64,000 nt of DNA from Cryptomeria japonica (Eukaryota; Streptophyta; Pinopsida; Cupressales; Cupressaceae): positions 186,001-250,000 of the forward strand of contig NW_026728906.1 of the NCBI RefSeq assembly GCF_030272615.1, read 5' to 3'. The position numbers and the translations under genes are program-made. A model generated the notes under the pieces. It was not told where the DNA came from. It made no database searches and was given only the letters and a program-made list of their open reading frames with translations. Shown here piece after piece: positions 24,700 to 40,300 of the stretch (its first letter is position 1; every line of letters starts with the position of its first letter).

Positions 24700-27600
24700 T
24701 TAAGCGCTTCCACTATCCACACAATAATGTGTTCCTAAAAAATCGCCCTACAGTAGAGCTTCAAATTTGTCAACTTGGTCTCCATGATCAACAATTTAAT
24801 AAAAAATATATATAATTTAAAATACACTAATCAACCATGAAATAAAATCTCCTATTTTTATTTTATTATTTATACGATGAATTTTATAAACTTCAATTCA
24901 TCGGGATTTTTAAAATCACAGTAGAAACACCTTCGGATTATCATGTCCTCACAAGAACACAAAAATATTATGGCACAAATCCACATTCCTTTCAGATGCT
25001 CAACCTCAATCAAAACCTCTATAAATCTGCAGTCATAATTAAAATAAATTACAAACATGTGAGTACCAAAAAACTAGTGGAGCTCAAAAAAAGAAAATGC
25101 ACAGATTGAGATGAATGATAAGCTCTTAATATCTTTGATCAACTTAGGGGTGATTAAAAATACATATCTAATACAGTTCCACCTATAATATCAGATGCTA
25201 TCTAGAATCATGTAATGTTTCATGGATAAGATTAACATAACCAGGCATTATTCTAACAACTAACCATCTAGCAAACTTACATAGAAGAATATTCTAGTTA
25301 GAATATCATACACTAACAACACATAGCTTGAAAAATTGGCGTAGGCTATTTTGGGTTCATGGAGGTGCGAGCAAACGTTAATCTATAGTAAGTGAAATTG
25401 CTCAAACCCACAAAAAGGTCATTTGGAGCTCGTCGATTTTGCACAAGTCACGAGTTTTCTCTTGCACAAGTGTTTATCCTTTTGTAGACTACGGTCTTCT
25501 TCAGCATGGTTTTCTATGTGGTTTTCTTCTATTTTTTTGTGTGTGCCTGGTTTATTCGTGTGTGTACCTAATGTTCAGATTGCTTTGGAAAACCAGGTTA
25601 TTTCCCCTGTTGGTGAACTTTTAACTAGCACATTTTTCAAGGACTAGTGCACCCAACACCCCTATTTTGCTAAAATAGGCTCAACTGTTGAGAGATGAAA
25701 GTGGACCTTGTAATTTGCAAGAATCTAATTTGTTTTGTTGTCCCATCACAACAAAATGTTTCGAAAAGGTGTGAACTTCATATAAACACAACTCCCTTTC
25801 CCATTCTAGGAATCAATGTACTCAATATAGAAAACCAAAAAACCTAGTCAATCAAGCATTCAGGGAGCGAAACGATAAAGAAGTCCCAATTTGATTATTC
25901 AATCATTGAAATATATGCTATAGCAATTATGATCAAGTGTATTATGTAATTCGTACCTAAGATAAGGTGTCATCATTTCACCATTTATCATTTGCTTAGC
26001 CTCTTTTCTTGTGGGGGCATGCATCCTATCTCATCATTATCATTGTTGAAGAGAGAACACTAATACGCGGTTTGGATAAGGTAATCCCTTATATGAAATA
26101 ACCATTTCTCCCAATTTTCTCTATCTACAGGTCCAAATCCGATAACAAGAAAGTTAAAGAAAAGTAGACCAGACATTAGCAGGCATCACAAAACATTGAT
26201 TGAACGAAAACCCTAAGAACAGGGCACCCAGCAGTCATTGACCCATATTTTTAAGAGGCAAGTGATCAAATATTGTCGATTTCATTTTCGATCATCTCTC
26301 AATTTTCCCTCAACTTTAGACACGGATCTCCAACGTTTCTCTCTAGTACAATTAGCTTCATATTACAGTCCCAATTTCCTCTCTATGTCTCCATCTCAGA
26401 TATGTCTTACTCTTTCTATATTTCATCTTGTATCTACTACATTCTATAAAACTTAGTCATTTTACCATTGTTAGACTAGTTCATCTATAGACACTTCACT
26501 GTCTCCATCTCATGCAACAAAAGGAACAGGAACCTAATTTCGTATCCCTTCCTTAAAGACAACAACTAGTCCTATTCTTATTACTAATTATGTTGTGTCA
26601 ACTAAGATCTTCTAGCTTACATTGGTCAATCGTAGGATCTTGTTTCCTCCATTTCAAGGTTTACATTGATTTATGAGATGGTATGATTATATATGCTACA
26701 TAAACCAACATTTTTTAAGGTATGATCCCATATTGTATTGGTATAAAATTGGTGGTACTGAAACCAACATTGATATAGAAAAAAATAGACATTTTTATTT
26801 CTAACGTGTTTCCATCTACATCTTTCACTTGTCTTGCAATTGTGTACATTCTCATGTAAATACCAACGATGTTATACTCGCGCCCTTTTATGCTTCATAC
26901 CATAATGTGACTCCTCTAATTCCATAAGACCAGGAGTGCGCAAGGAGTGTAATGCTTCGTGTGGTTCATGTAACTAAACTCGGCTTCTATTTGTAGATAT
27001 GAGCAAAGGTTGTGTTTTTATCACTTAAAATGTGCTTTATATGTTTTCTTAAATGCTCACATATACATACTGGTGGCATAAAATGAAAGTAAGCGTGTAG
27101 GACTCAATAGAATATAAAATAGTGACTAGTGATTTAGAACTTTCCTTGGTGTAACCCAATAAAAAATATTGAAAAGAATGGAGTTGTACCCTCATCTCTA
27201 GTATCAATTAAATGCAAGATTCACAAGCCAACTTCTCAATTTGAGTCTTAAATACAAAGTGGACATTACCTAGCACTTATGTAATTTCGTACAATATTGT
27301 ATTCTTGTGGAAAGAGCTTGCTTAACAATATGCTCGAGTTCTACGCTCATTGACTAATTCTCTCCAATGACAAAACTTATGTTTCCATGAGTTGAAATCT
27401 AGAATCTCCATTTCCAAGTGTTGCACCATCTTATTACTCGACGTTTTTCTTCATCCAAATCTATTGATTGATATCTTCATTATTTTATAGTCTCTCTTTT
27501 CAATGTCTTCCCCCAAGCTAAACTATGCAACCAAATAGCGTTCACTTCCTTGTCAACCTCAATCAAAACCTAGAATAAAAAACATGCACCTAGCTATCAA

Positions 27601-28474
27601 ATATGGAATAAAATACATGCACTTGTCTAAAACAAATTAGCACTTCCCTAAATAAATCATGTAGAAAACTTTCTCCAATACCAACCGATCGATAATCAAA
27701 TCGAATATTCCATTCTAATCTCACCATCGCTGATTTTTGTTCTCTTCACTTATGTGCCGATCCAATGCACTATGCTACTGATGTGAACATTCAGAAAGCC
27801 AAAATTGGTATCTTCTACATCTACACCTTCCACTTGTCTTGAAATTTTGTATGTGGTCAAATTTTGTGCCTACAATGTTATACATAATATTTCGCACCCC
27901 TTTGTGATTTATAACAATATTCACCCCTGTAATACCACAAGACTATTTAATAAAGAGTATGTTGATTGAATAAGATTTATGTATTTGAAATATGCTTCTT
28001 TTTTGTTGTGAGCATGTACTATGTTTTTCATCAACTCAAGACATTATTGTTGCAGTTTCTTAAGAATTTGAGTATCTGCAGTAGTTGCATAGAATGAAAA
28101 TGAGCAAGCTTCAAAGACATAGGTTATATAGACATCGAAGGCATGAAAGAAGAGGTCGTGAAGCTTTAGAATGAACTGATGTATGAAGCTCTATTTTATT
28201 AGATCATTTATAAATGCATGGGAAAAGTAGAAGATTATGATATTTGCAGATCTCACTGATAATGTATGAGTTATATCTATTATCTTATTCTTGATGGAAA
28301 TGCGATTGCCAATTTCTCAATATGACGACACTTTTATCTTCTTCGTATCAATCAACAAATACCTTGAGATATTGGAAATTATATTCAAAATGCGCTTACA
28401 ACTTACCTTAAAATGTGTTACAGCAAAGTGAAATTTTAATGTTGTCATCAAAGGGACAAAACGACATCAATATT

Positions 28475-28694
28475 TAATTTTCAATCTTTGGAATATGATG
28501 AGGACATACTGATGTCCAAAACAGATGCTATGAATGGCACAAGAGGACGCCAATAACCCTAAAATGATAGTTTTATTCAACGGTTAATTTTCAATCTTTG
28601 GAATATGATGAGGACATGCTGATGTCCAAAACAGATGCTATGAATGGCACAAGAGGACGCCAATAACCCTAAAATGATAGTTTTATTCAACGGT
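28475..28694. repeat. 110-bp tandem duplication with two poly(A) signals (unit 3)
   Basis: Copies at 28475..28584 and 28585..28694. AATAAA on the minus strand is at 28682..28687 and 28572..28577. Confidence 0.9.
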
Positions 28695-28750
28695 GAGAAA
28701 AAAGAATTGGGAAAGACGGTCTTCATTGGGAGACCTCTTGTTTGTTTTGT

Positions 28751-29511
28751 TTAGTATGCGAATTTCTTTTGAATGTAATTCACCAGTTCCTGGGTGATGC
28801 GGAAGGCCTTGCTCAAAACGGAATCGGGGAGAGGGGGATTCGCCGCAAACAGAGAATTGGCGATTGTCTGAACTCCGGGAAACTGGCTGCTCAATCCAGC
28901 TATGGCCACTGCATTTTCATGCCCCACATTCTGCTGGAAATGAACAAGTGCCTTTGGAAACACAAACACATCTCCCTTCTCCAAAGTTTTGCTGAAAAAT
29001 TTGTTGCTGGTGTCAATGAAACCCACAAGAAGCTGGCCTTCCAGTAAAACAAGAACTTCGGTGGCTCTTGGGTGTGTGTGAGGAGGATTTATTCCACCCA
29101 CTGCGTAGTCGATGCGGACCAACGATATTCCAAACGTATTGAGGCCTGGTATCTGTTTAACGTTCGCCATCGTTACGTTGGAGCCCACATCATTGTCGGT
29201 GTTCCCTGCCTGCCCAAGTCCCCGGAAGAAGAAATCGTTTGCTGAAACTTGCATTGGGTCTTTGCAAACGAACCCGTTCACCAAAACTGTTTAAAACAAG
29301 ATCAAATCAATCTGTCTGTTAGTAACTCGACTCGTCTAATAAGCAAATCATTATCATTGTTTATGTATAAATATTCTCACTCACCGTTGCTTTCCTCATC
29401 TGCAACGCAGAAATCTTGCAAGGGATCCGGATCCCCTGCCATGACCCTGTCGCTGTAACAGCATATCAACAGAAAAAGTCCCAACGTGAAGTAAATCATG
29501 CGGTTAGCCAT
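28751..29511 (-). CDS. Germin-like protein (cupin), copy 3
   Basis: Exons 29385..29511 and 28751..29286, intron 29287..29384. The predicted secreted protein is the same 220 residues as copy 1, with all catalytic-site residues kept. Unit 3 carries the most private base changes of any unit, yet none falls in this gene. The 1-bp deletion at 27920/27921 lies about 830 bases beyond the stop codon and should not matter for expression. The TATA box is at 29575..29582. Confidence 0.95.
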
Positions 29512-29574
29512 TGTAATAGAAACGCAGACACAAGAGATCAGGATATGAATGTCTATTACAAACCCATTACACGC

Positions 29575-29582
29575 TTTATATA
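29575..29582 (-). promoter_or_regulatory. TATA box of germin-like copy 3
   Basis: TATATAAA on the minus strand, upstream of the start codon at 29511. Confidence 0.8.
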
Positions 29583-32305
29583 GCCCAAACCATAACTCTC
29601 CGCAAAGACTAATTCATCTTGACTCCGTATATTTCACGGATCCTTCCAGAGTTGTTGCTCTTTTCCTTACGTCACACTAAGTCTTACTGCATGTGGTTGT
29701 CTCGCCTGCTACCGCAGATGTATTCTCACCATCCTTTCATTAACGTTGAAATTTTCTATCTTCTCCCTGCCCTGCTGCGTATGCCTATCTCAAGATCAAC
29801 TTACCTCCTGCCTTACACGTATTCTCGCCATCGCCATCATTTTAGTAATGTGGAATTGTTTAGACTTAATTGGAACGGTGGGCTTCTTCAAAGGAAACAA
29901 TATATAAATCTTTCTCCACCGTGGGAGAATCGGTATGAGAGGAAAGTTTCTTTCTTGGAGTTGGATATTGGCCTAAAGACTGTCCATGCTTTGTACCCTT
30001 TTTCAATGAGATTTTTATCTCTCGTCATTTAAATTAATTTATGTTATTCAATGTTTATTTCTCAGATTGTCTATGTTCTAGGACAGAAAAACATTGCTCA
30101 AAATAACTTATGTTCATTTACTTTACATTGAATGCGTTGATTAGAATATCTATTTCACATCCATCTACAATTTTGAAGTCAAGTAGGTGTATTACTTTTC
30201 TTTAGCAGTTTTGGAGACCTAAATTATAGGTTTAAGACAACATATGCAAACATAAGAACCAATTTATGGAGGATAAATGTATAAGAAGATAGATTTTGGA
30301 GAGGTATTCTACAAGAAAAAAAACTTTTTGGTGGTGTTGAGAATCCCATCTTGGAAGAGACCATGTTGTCCAAGGGATCTAGTATTTAGAATTATTTAAG
30401 ATCGTTTTATTTTTCCAAACCCTAGAGGGTAGATGGGTAGCGGAAATAGAATCCGGTTTTGACATTACAATTCACTAGAATCCATCACCTCTATAGGATA
30501 TAACCTTATTAAGACGTTGATGTCTGATTTTCAGAATGTCATGGGTGAGTAGTTTGAATGCATCTTGAACTACCTTGGGTCAAGGTACAACAGTGACTAA
30601 AAATCGTACCGCTTCCAATACTCATAACTATAATGAATGTAAACCGCGATATTTTAGAGAAAAGAGCCTTCATTCTCAAACTGTTGATGGGTGCGAAAAC
30701 ATTGCTCACGTTGCGTTGAGTGCGTTGCTTAGATTGTCTCTTTCACATCCATCTACAGTTGAACTCGGCCAAAATTTAATCTTTAGGTGAGTGTGTTGTT
30801 GTAAATGAAGTAGGTGTCTTTTCTAGCAGTTTTGGAGATCAAAATTTTACCTTTAGGTGAGTGAATTCTCTTTAATAAAGTAGGTTTACTACTTTTTCTA
30901 ATGTTTGAGATCTGTCTATTTCCATTTTTCGACACCAAAACTTTTCGTCCAGTTGACTGCATTGTCCTCTCGATTCTCCTTTTAACAAAGTACATACAGT
31001 TGATTTAGATGATTTATTTTTTATTATTTTTGTGAGATATATGTTTATTTAATATTTTTTTTAACTTAATGTTTTGATGAATTAGTTGTTTGGGGTAACT
31101 AAATAGGAAAATATAATATTAAAGATTATTTTTTTCCTCTTACTTCAATCAAATATATGAGAAAAGTATTTCATATTGATTAGACATTTCATTTTATTTA
31201 TTTTTATTTATATTGATTGAATTTTCTTTTCTTTTATATCAAATAATATGACAATTATAAATAGTTTATAAAAAATATTCAATTTGAGAAGTAAAAAATG
31301 CGTTAAAAGTGATATATTGGGATGATTCTTGGTTGGGAAACGTTTAGTTCCATGATCCCTTGTTTACCTATCAAGAATTATCTTTTTACTCTCTTTGGAT
31401 AAGGGTGGCTAACTAATGAACTTTTTACAATTAAGAAATCAAAGTGATCAACAATCGAATATAAGGAACAAATAGAGTGAGAGGGGGAATAAAATTCTAC
31501 ACCTGATCGATTCATGATTATAATAAGTGGTTCATATTATAGAAGAGCAAGTCAATAAAACAGTTTGGTCATATTTTACGCTAGTATAATCTCAGTTTTC
31601 TTGATAACTACTCGAGTACATTTTTTTTTAATATCTCTCATAGGTTTTACCTTGTCTTTCATACCACACTCACAATCTCCAATTCCCCATTGAGTTTCCA
31701 CAAATGACTAATACGAAAGGTAAATCTACATCCATGTAAGAGCATGGACACCGGGAGTGATCTAATATTGGATGCAATTAAGTGAGGAATATTTTTTGAA
31801 TGAATCCCTATACTTTTGGACCCTTTAATGACATGGTTTGCATAAGTAAGAAAATGTTTATTAATGTAGAGAGCATGGTTTTAGGTACTTTTCTATGTGG
31901 AGGTGATACAAATAGGCATGGGTAGCCTATGCGGTTACAGATGATTGTGGTTCTTCCATCAACGCTATTCTCTTTTTTATTGAATGATATGGTGTAATAG
32001 AAAAGTCAAGAATATACAACTAGCAATTGCACCTTGGTGTGCAATATGTACGCCGAATAGATGTGGAATGATTATTAAAAAAAATTGATCTATTTTTTCA
32101 TATATTTGTGCAACACGTGAGATAAATTAGCAAACCATTTAGTAAATGATATTATTTATTCAACAAAGGTCTCAACATTTGAAAAAATTATAGATCCAAA
32201 TCAACTATGCATCTACTTAAACGGACAAATGCAATCAAACAAAACCCTTAAACCGGGAATATAATCGAGTTCCATTACCAATATTCTTATGTTTTGTTTG
32301 AAATA

Positions 32306-32971
32306 GGGAGAGAAGGAGAGAGGGAGATATAGGGATATAAAGAGAGAGATAGAGGAGGAAGAGTGAGGGAAAGATAAAGGAGTGAGGAGATAGAGTTAGG
32401 CGATAAATATAGAGAGGAAGATAGAGATCGAGATTGATATAGATATGGAGAAGAATAGGGATATGGATATGAGAGGAAGAGATAAAGAGAGAGGAGAGAG
32501 AAATAGATAGAGATAGAAGAGATAAATATATAGAGAGGGGGAGAGAGAATGAGCGAGGGATAACTTTGAATCAATTGTGCATTCATTAATACAAACCAAA
32601 CATAAGTGAAAGAAAACCTTTCAATCAAAAGATAATTGAACTCCATTACCAATAGGCTCATGTTATGTTTGCAATAGTGAGAGGGGAGAGATGAATAGAT
32701 AAAGAGAGCGAGACATGTCTGGAGATAGGGTGACAGAGGAAGAGAGAGCTAGAGATGGGAATGAAGAGAGGGAGGTGGCAAAGAAATAGATGGTTAAAGA
32801 GAGTGAGACGTGCCTAGATAGAGTGAGAGAGGATGAAAAGGACAAATAAAGAGAGATATAGTTGTAGAGGGATAAGGAGAAATTAAGATAAAGATTAGGA
32901 GATAGAAACGGATAGAAAAGAAGAGATACAAAGATACAAAAGGGGAGAGAGAGAGAGAGGGAGGGAGGGAT
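32306..32971. repeat. Two-part GA-rich, C-depleted tract (unit 3)
   Basis: Same tract and length. It carries G at 32690 where units 1, 2 and 4 have T, a variant shared with unit 5. Confidence 0.85.
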
Positions 32972-34312
32972 ATTTTTGGGCCAATTTGTAATTCAAACTC
33001 GTTAATGAAGATGTTAACATAGGTTGACACCTAGTATGGTGGTTATACCTTTTGTAAATCTTTGAACCAATAGTAATAGTATTAACATAGTATTGAATTA
33101 TTTGTAATTGCCATGTATAACCTCATTTTGTGTGTTTTGTCACGTATGCACTATCCTTTAGTGCATTATCCACTTATACTTCTCAGTACATAATACATCT
33201 GAGGAATTTTGTAGATAGAGTGGCAAGGGAAGAAGTTACATAGAAGTTGTATACTTCAACACTTCTCTTGTTTGTATTTATTTCTCACATTTGGGAGTCT
33301 TAAATTACACACTATAATTATTTTCTCGATATCCATACTTGCCTTGCTTTAGCTTTACAAACAACCTTATGACCACACATAATAAGGTCAAGTCATCCTA
33401 AAGCCCATACAACCTTGCATCCCTCTAATGACATGTGTGGTTAATAATCACATTCTAAACTGAATTAACAATAGCTTCGATTTTATGTCCAACGACCATT
33501 AAGTTTAATTTAATCTAAATTGTTCTATTGATCTAGATTCTCCTTTAAATAAGAATAATATTTAAGAAGTCATAAACATATAATTTAATATTAAATTTTT
33601 TAAATACATAATTAATTATTTTAATATTATAAACTTTTAAAAGCAATAAATATTAATAGATAAAAATTTCAAAATAAATTAAAACAAATTATTTTTAAAA
33701 TTCAAAATATAATTTAAAAATAATAATATATAGAACTTTTTACATTTTTAAAAATACTAAAAAATCGAACTATTTCAACAATGAGGTTTAGACCAACCAT
33801 GCACTACAATTTGCAATCAACAAATAACAAATGGTATGAGCACTAAGTAATTCATCATATATCTTCGCATTTCTCCATCATAATCAGTAAAATTCAATTA
33901 ACTTTGAGAAGTAACAAGAACCCATGCAAAATGTAGAAAGACAGCACAAACATCCACCATATCTTCAACAAAACTTATGTATTAATTTCAACAAGTCTTG
34001 GAAACAATCTCTAGCTTCCTCCTCCTACTCTACTTTCTAACAGTTCTGCTCTACTCTATTATCCACCTATTAACCTTTAAAAATGAGAAGGCAAACCTTA
34101 TATAGAAGTCTTGATACAAATGAATGTCCGAGATTGATTTGAATTTAATGGCCGAGATTTAACCATGAAACCCTAATTAGGGCTAGTTATAACAACAACC
34201 ACTTTAACCAATGAGAAAACTACAACACTTTGGGCACATGTCCCTCTTTGAATGTGGATCAATGAGAAATGAGATTAGGTACATTGAATAATATTTGATG
34301 TAATGCCATATG

Positions 34313-34537
34313 TCACTTGCTCCTCCTTTGATGAGTTAGGTTCAATACACCTACAAGAACTGACTTGGCATCACTGAATTGGTCTATGATGATCAAGCAC
34401 CACCTTAGCTTGCATGTCTCCCTAGCAATATGTCGACACTCAACATCATCCAATTGCTTGATGTGATGGTTCATATTCTCAAATTGCATCCTCTTGAAAA
34501 TCAAGTTTCTAGCTTTGATTAACTCTTCTAAAACTAT
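34313..34537 (-). pseudogene. Short coding-like relic (unit 3)
   Basis: Identical frame and predicted peptide to the unit 1 relic. Confidence 0.3.
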
Positions 34538-35960
34538 TTATAACATGTAATTTTTTTCATATCAGTTATCTTTTTCTTGAATAATATTTTAGGAGATTGA
34601 CAAAATACCTAGGTTTACATTTATTATACTTTTAGTATTGTTATCTATTCTTTCATTGTGGTAGATGTAAAATGTTTCTATCATAATTTTGTGGGATACA
34701 TATATGACTAATCCATTACAATACAAGGAACATTTTGGAGCACCAACAACAACTACGTATTTAGACTTTGTTAGTGTATCTGAATGTTCCTTCTAGATAA
34801 ATTTTAGAGTTGATATTAGCTTGTTAGGATGTTGGTTTCTTGGGATTCTATGCCTGTGTGTGATGACATTTCATTATATTAATTAAAATATTTCTAATTG
34901 ATAGAGTTTCTATTTTATTTATGATTTTAATATACATATTTATATAATTTATAAAAAACTTTTCAATAAAATATTTAATATATTTATAAAAATCTTTATC
35001 ATAATAATGTATATTTAATTCAAATAAAAATTTCTATCTTAATTTGTTTTAAATTTAATGAAAAATAAATAAATAAGTATAAATTATTTTGTAATTTATG
35101 AAATAGGCTCATGACAATAACTGCATAGTTACTCTCTAGTTGGTATGATGTCAAAAAAATTAGATGCACGTAACATCATTTGGCTACCAGTTGGAGGAAT
35201 TGTTGAAGAGATTGTATGGTTAATTAGTAACTTATATTTCATAAGTTTTATTTTTCAAAAAGCTTTGAATGAAACCTACACTAGATGTGTGTGCATGTAA
35301 CCACCCAGATGATGGAACTTTACTACATTTTGTGTAGTATAATTCACGAAATGATACTTCATCATTAAAATATGTGAACAATTTTTAAAATAACCAAATT
35401 GGAAAGAGCATAAACAATACGGGGGCAAAAAGAACACAAAATATGCACTAGGAACTATTATTGTCTTCCTCCATAAAAGCCTCCACAAAAAAGTGCTTGT
35501 AATAGGAATAAATCTCTGGAAGCAATTATTCTCATCCAAAATTCATGTAACAAAGATTCATAGTTGACAAAGGATCTTTTCATCAGCAATGGAACAAGGG
35601 ACACTATAGCCTAAAAAGGCAAACGTGACTACCAAAATAAAGTAAAACTAGATGAGGCCATGAGGCAAAACAAAATCTCCACATGCCCTCTAATGCTAGA
35701 TAACTGGTCTAAGTGGTGCAAAACATGACCTTGAAGAACTCAAGTAACGGTAAAAAAAGGTTAAAAATTAGACCAAGAAGGAGTCTTGCGGCCTTGTAAA
35801 TAGCCAAAATGACATTCATGCAAGGAAAAATTAATAGAGAAAGACAAAACAGTTTTATTCAAATTGTTCAAAATTCATGCAAAAATAGATAAGCAACATA
35901 TGCAACTCTAAGATTGACCAAAAATTGATTTGATTTGACAATATTTATGTTAACAACAGC

Positions 35961-37371
35961 CAAGAGGGAAGAATGAGAGGGGGGTGAATCAGTCTTCACC
36001 GGAATAACAAACTTTACCGCAAAACACAGATTTGATAAACTGCAGTAATAAGACAGATAAGAAAATTAATAGCACAACACACAACACTAAGATTTTGATG
36101 CGCAAAACCCAGTTAAGCGAAAAACCATGGTGGGAACCTACCCACAGTAAGATGATACTCTACAATAGTATGTGAAAATATTACAATGAGGAATGCACAT
36201 GCATTCAGGCACACTGCCTAGAGCTCACTGCTCAAATAATATTTGCTCGGAAGGCTACAACCCTTAGGGAAGTCTCACTGACTCGCAATAAGATTTGGAC
36301 TACAATTCGAAAGAAATGAACGGAAAGAATAGCATCTCCAAATAGAATCTCACCACAAACTCAACATCGAAGGATACATCACATGTTCGCACACAAACCT
36401 CTCTCTGATAATGAAGACACAACATCAAACAACCAAATTACATGACTATATCACCTATATATATAATTTATCAACCTTGATAACAAGGTCGGCTAAACCC
36501 TCGACCCTCAATTAAAAAATTACATCACATGATACAAACACTGACCACTAGACCAATATAGTGGTTTACATAGCATAGCATGGTTCTAGGTCAAATTCCC
36601 AAACACATAACTCCACCGAAAATCACGCAAAGATCAATCGCAACACGCTACACCACCAGAAATGGTGCATAACACACAAATCATCACTGGTTGATAGAAA
36701 CCACCAAAAACTCACACAACGATAAATACAGATTGCCAAAACAAATAGGACATAATTAAAAAAAATACCAGCAAGCACATTAGAATCATCCACAATAGCT
36801 GCACCAACACTACTTTTCAAATCTTCATCGGTCAACGTCTGAAAGCTAAAGAACACAACCAATCAACAACGGCCAGGAAGAAAGATAACTTGCGGAGAAC
36901 CAAATCATGATTCAACTGAAATTAAGATACACAAGACCTTCCCAAGAAATATCCCAAAATCTCAGCACCAGATCTGATCACACCAAAATATACCAGAGGA
37001 TATACCGAACTCTGCGAAACAGTGATCAACAAAGCATCGCTACAAACCGGATCAGAAAATCTTCCCAATCTGCAATCACCAGAGAAAATCATAGGAATAT
37101 GTTGACATCAATGACCACAACATATCCTAGCATGACCAACAATATCCAACAATTTATGCCAAAACAACCACTTTATATCACTAGTTCAAATCAAATATCT
37201 ATGCCAAAAGATCAGCCTATGCAAATTTTACCACACCAGAAAGTGCCAAAAAGCCAGCACACAAGGATCGGCTTTTTAATAAAATATCCCAAACCTTTAC
37301 ACATGCAGATTGACCATAGTAAAATAATTGATCGTCTTATTAAAATTGAAGACAAATCATCTTTTAGCTAA
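35961..37371. mobile_element. Probable decayed plant retroelement segment (unit 3)
   Basis: Same segment. It contains three changes: C at 36308 shared with units 4 and 5, and private T at 36530 and 36549. Confidence 0.35.
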
Positions 37372-40300
37372 TTAAGCGCTTCCACTATCCACACAATAAT
37401 GTGTTCCTAAAAAATCGCCCTACAGTAGAGCTTCAAATTTGTCAACTTGGTCTCCATGATCAACAATTTAATAAAAAATATATATAATTTAAAATACACT
37501 AATCAACCATGAAATAAAATCTCCTATTTTTATTTTATTATTTATACGATGAATTTTATAAACTTCAATTCATCGGGATTTTTAAAATCACAGTAGAAAC
37601 ACCTTCGGATTATCATGTCCTCACAAGAACACAAAAATATTATGGCACAAATCCACATTCCTTTCAGATGCTCAACCTCAATCAAAACCTCTATAAATCT
37701 GCAGTCATAATTAAAATAAATTACAAACATGTGAGTACCAAAAAACTAGTGGAGCTCAAAAAAAGAAAATGCACAGATTGAGATGAATGATAAGCTCTTA
37801 ATATCTTTGATCAACTTAGGGGTGATTAAAAATACATATCTAATACAGTTCCACCTATAATATCAGATGCTATCTAGAATCATGTAATGTTTCATGGATA
37901 AGATTAACATAACCAGGCATTATTCTAACAACTAACCATCTAGCAAACTTACATAGAAGAATATTCTAGTTAGAATATCATACACTAACAACACATAGCT
38001 TGAAAAATTGGTGTAGGCTATTTTGGGTTCATGGAGGTGCGAGCAAACGTTAATCTATAGTAAGTGAAATTGCTCAAACCCACAAAAAGGTCATTTGGAG
38101 CTCGTCGATTTTGCACAAGTCACGAGTTTTCTCTTGCACAAGTGTTTATCCTTTTGTAGACTACGGTCTTCTTCAGCATGGTTTTCTATGTGGTTTTCTT
38201 CTATTTTTTTGTGTGTGCCTGGTTTATTCGTGTGTGTACCTAATGTTCAGATTGCTTTGGAAAACCAGGTTATTTCCCCTGTTGGTGAACTTTTAACTAG
38301 CACATTTTTCAAGGACTAGTGCACCCAACACCCCTATTTTGCTAAAATAGGCTCAACTGTTGAGAGATGAAAGTGGACCTTGTAATTTGCATGAATCTAA
38401 TTTGTTTTGTTGTCCCATCACAACAAAATGTTTCGAAAAGGTGTGAACTTCATATAAACACAACTCCCTTTCCCATTCTAGGAATCAATGTACTCAATAT
38501 AGAAAACCAAAAAACCTAGTCAATCAAGCATTCAGGGAGCGAAACGATAAAGAAGTCCCAATTTGATTATTCAATCATTGAAATATATGCTATAGCAATT
38601 ATGATCAAGTGTATTATGTAATTCGTACCTAAGATAAGGTGTCATCATTTCACCATTTATCATTTGCTTAGCCTCTTTTCTTGTGGGGGCATGCATCCTA
38701 TCTCATCATTATCATTGTTGAAGAGAGAACACTAATACGCGGTTTGGATAAGGTAATCCCTTATATGAAATAACCATTTCTCCCAATTTTCTCTATCTAC
38801 AGGTCCAAATCCGATAACAAGAAAGTTAAAGAAAAGTAGACCAGACATTAGCAGGCATCACAAAACATTGATTGAACGAAAACCCTAAGAACAGGGCACC
38901 CAGCAGTCATTGACCCATATTTTTAAGAGGCAAGTGATCAAATATTGTCGATTTCATTTTCGATCATCTCTCAATTTTCCCTCAACTTTAGACACGGATC
39001 TCCAACGTTTCTCTCTAGTACAATTAGCTTCATATTACAGTCCCAATTTCCTCTCTATGTCTCCATCTCAGATATGTCTTACTCTTTCTATATTTCATCT
39101 TGTATCTACTACATTCTATAAAACTTAGTCATTTTACCATTGTTAGACTAGTTCATCTATAGACACTTCACTGTCTCCATCTCATGCAACAAAAGGAACA
39201 GGAACCTAATTTCGTATCCCTTCCTTAAAGACAACAACTAGTCCTATTCTTATTACTAATTATGTTGTGTCAACTAAGATCTTCTAGCTTACATTGGTCA
39301 ATCGTAGGATCTTGTTTCCTCCATTTCAAGGTTTACATTGATTTATGAGATGGTATGATTATATATGCTACATAAACCAACATTTTTTAAGGTATGATCC
39401 CATATTGTATTGGTATAAAATTGGTGGTACTGAAACCAACATTGATATAGAAAAAAATAGACATTTTTATTTCTAACGTGTTTCCATCTACATCTTTCAC
39501 TTGTCTTGCAATTGTGTACATTCTCATGTAAATACCAACGATGTTATACTCGCGCCCTTTTATGCTTCATACCATAATGTGACTCCTCTAATTCCATAAG
39601 ACCAGGAGTGCGCAAGGAGTGTAATGCTTCGTGTGGTTCATGTAACTAAACTCGGCTTCTATTTGTAGATATGAGCAAAGGTTGTGTTTTTATCACTTAA
39701 AATGTGCTTTATATGTTTTCTTAAATGCTCACATATACATACTGGTGGCATAAAATGAAAGTAAGCGTGTAGGACTCAATAGAATATAAAATAGTGACTA
39801 GTGATTTAGAACTTTCCTTGGTGTAACCCAATAAAAAATATTGAAAAGAATGGAGTTGTACCCTCATCTCTAGTATCAATTAAATGCAAGATTCACAAGC
39901 CAACTTCTCAATTTGAGTCTTAAATACAAAGTGGACATTACCTAGCACTTATGTAATTTCGTACAATATTGTATTCTTGTGGAAAGAGCTTGCTTAACAA
40001 TATGCTCGAGTTCTACGCTCATTGACTAATTCTCTCCAATGACAAAACTTATGTTTCCATGAGTTGAAATCTAGAATCTCCATTTCCAAGTGTTGCACCA
40101 TCTTATTACTCGACGTTTTTCTTCATCCAAATCTATTGATTGATATCTTCATTATTTTATAGTCTCTCTTTTCAATGTCTTCCCCCAAGCTAAACTATGC
40201 AACCAAATAGCGTTCACTTCCTTGTCAACCTCAATCAAAACCTAGAATAAAAAACATGCACCTAGCTATCAAATATGGAATAAAATACATGCACTTGTCT

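Larger units (their letters stand above)
12674..25346. repeat. Tandem macro-repeat, unit 2 (12673 bp)
   Basis: Second copy, same length as unit 1. Private changes seen: T at 18669 (C elsewhere), A at 19559 (G elsewhere), A at 22730 (G elsewhere). It shares C at 19343 with unit 4 only. It has no 19-bp insertion. All differences seen lie outside the germin-like gene. Confidence 0.97.
25347..38018. repeat. Tandem macro-repeat, unit 3 (12672 bp)
   Basis: Third copy, one base shorter because a G is missing between 27920 and 27921. Private changes seen: A at 25720, G at 30496, T at 36530, T at 36549 and T at 38012. It shares G at 32690 with unit 5 only, and C at 36308 with units 4 and 5. This is the unit with the most private changes. 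Confidence 0.97.
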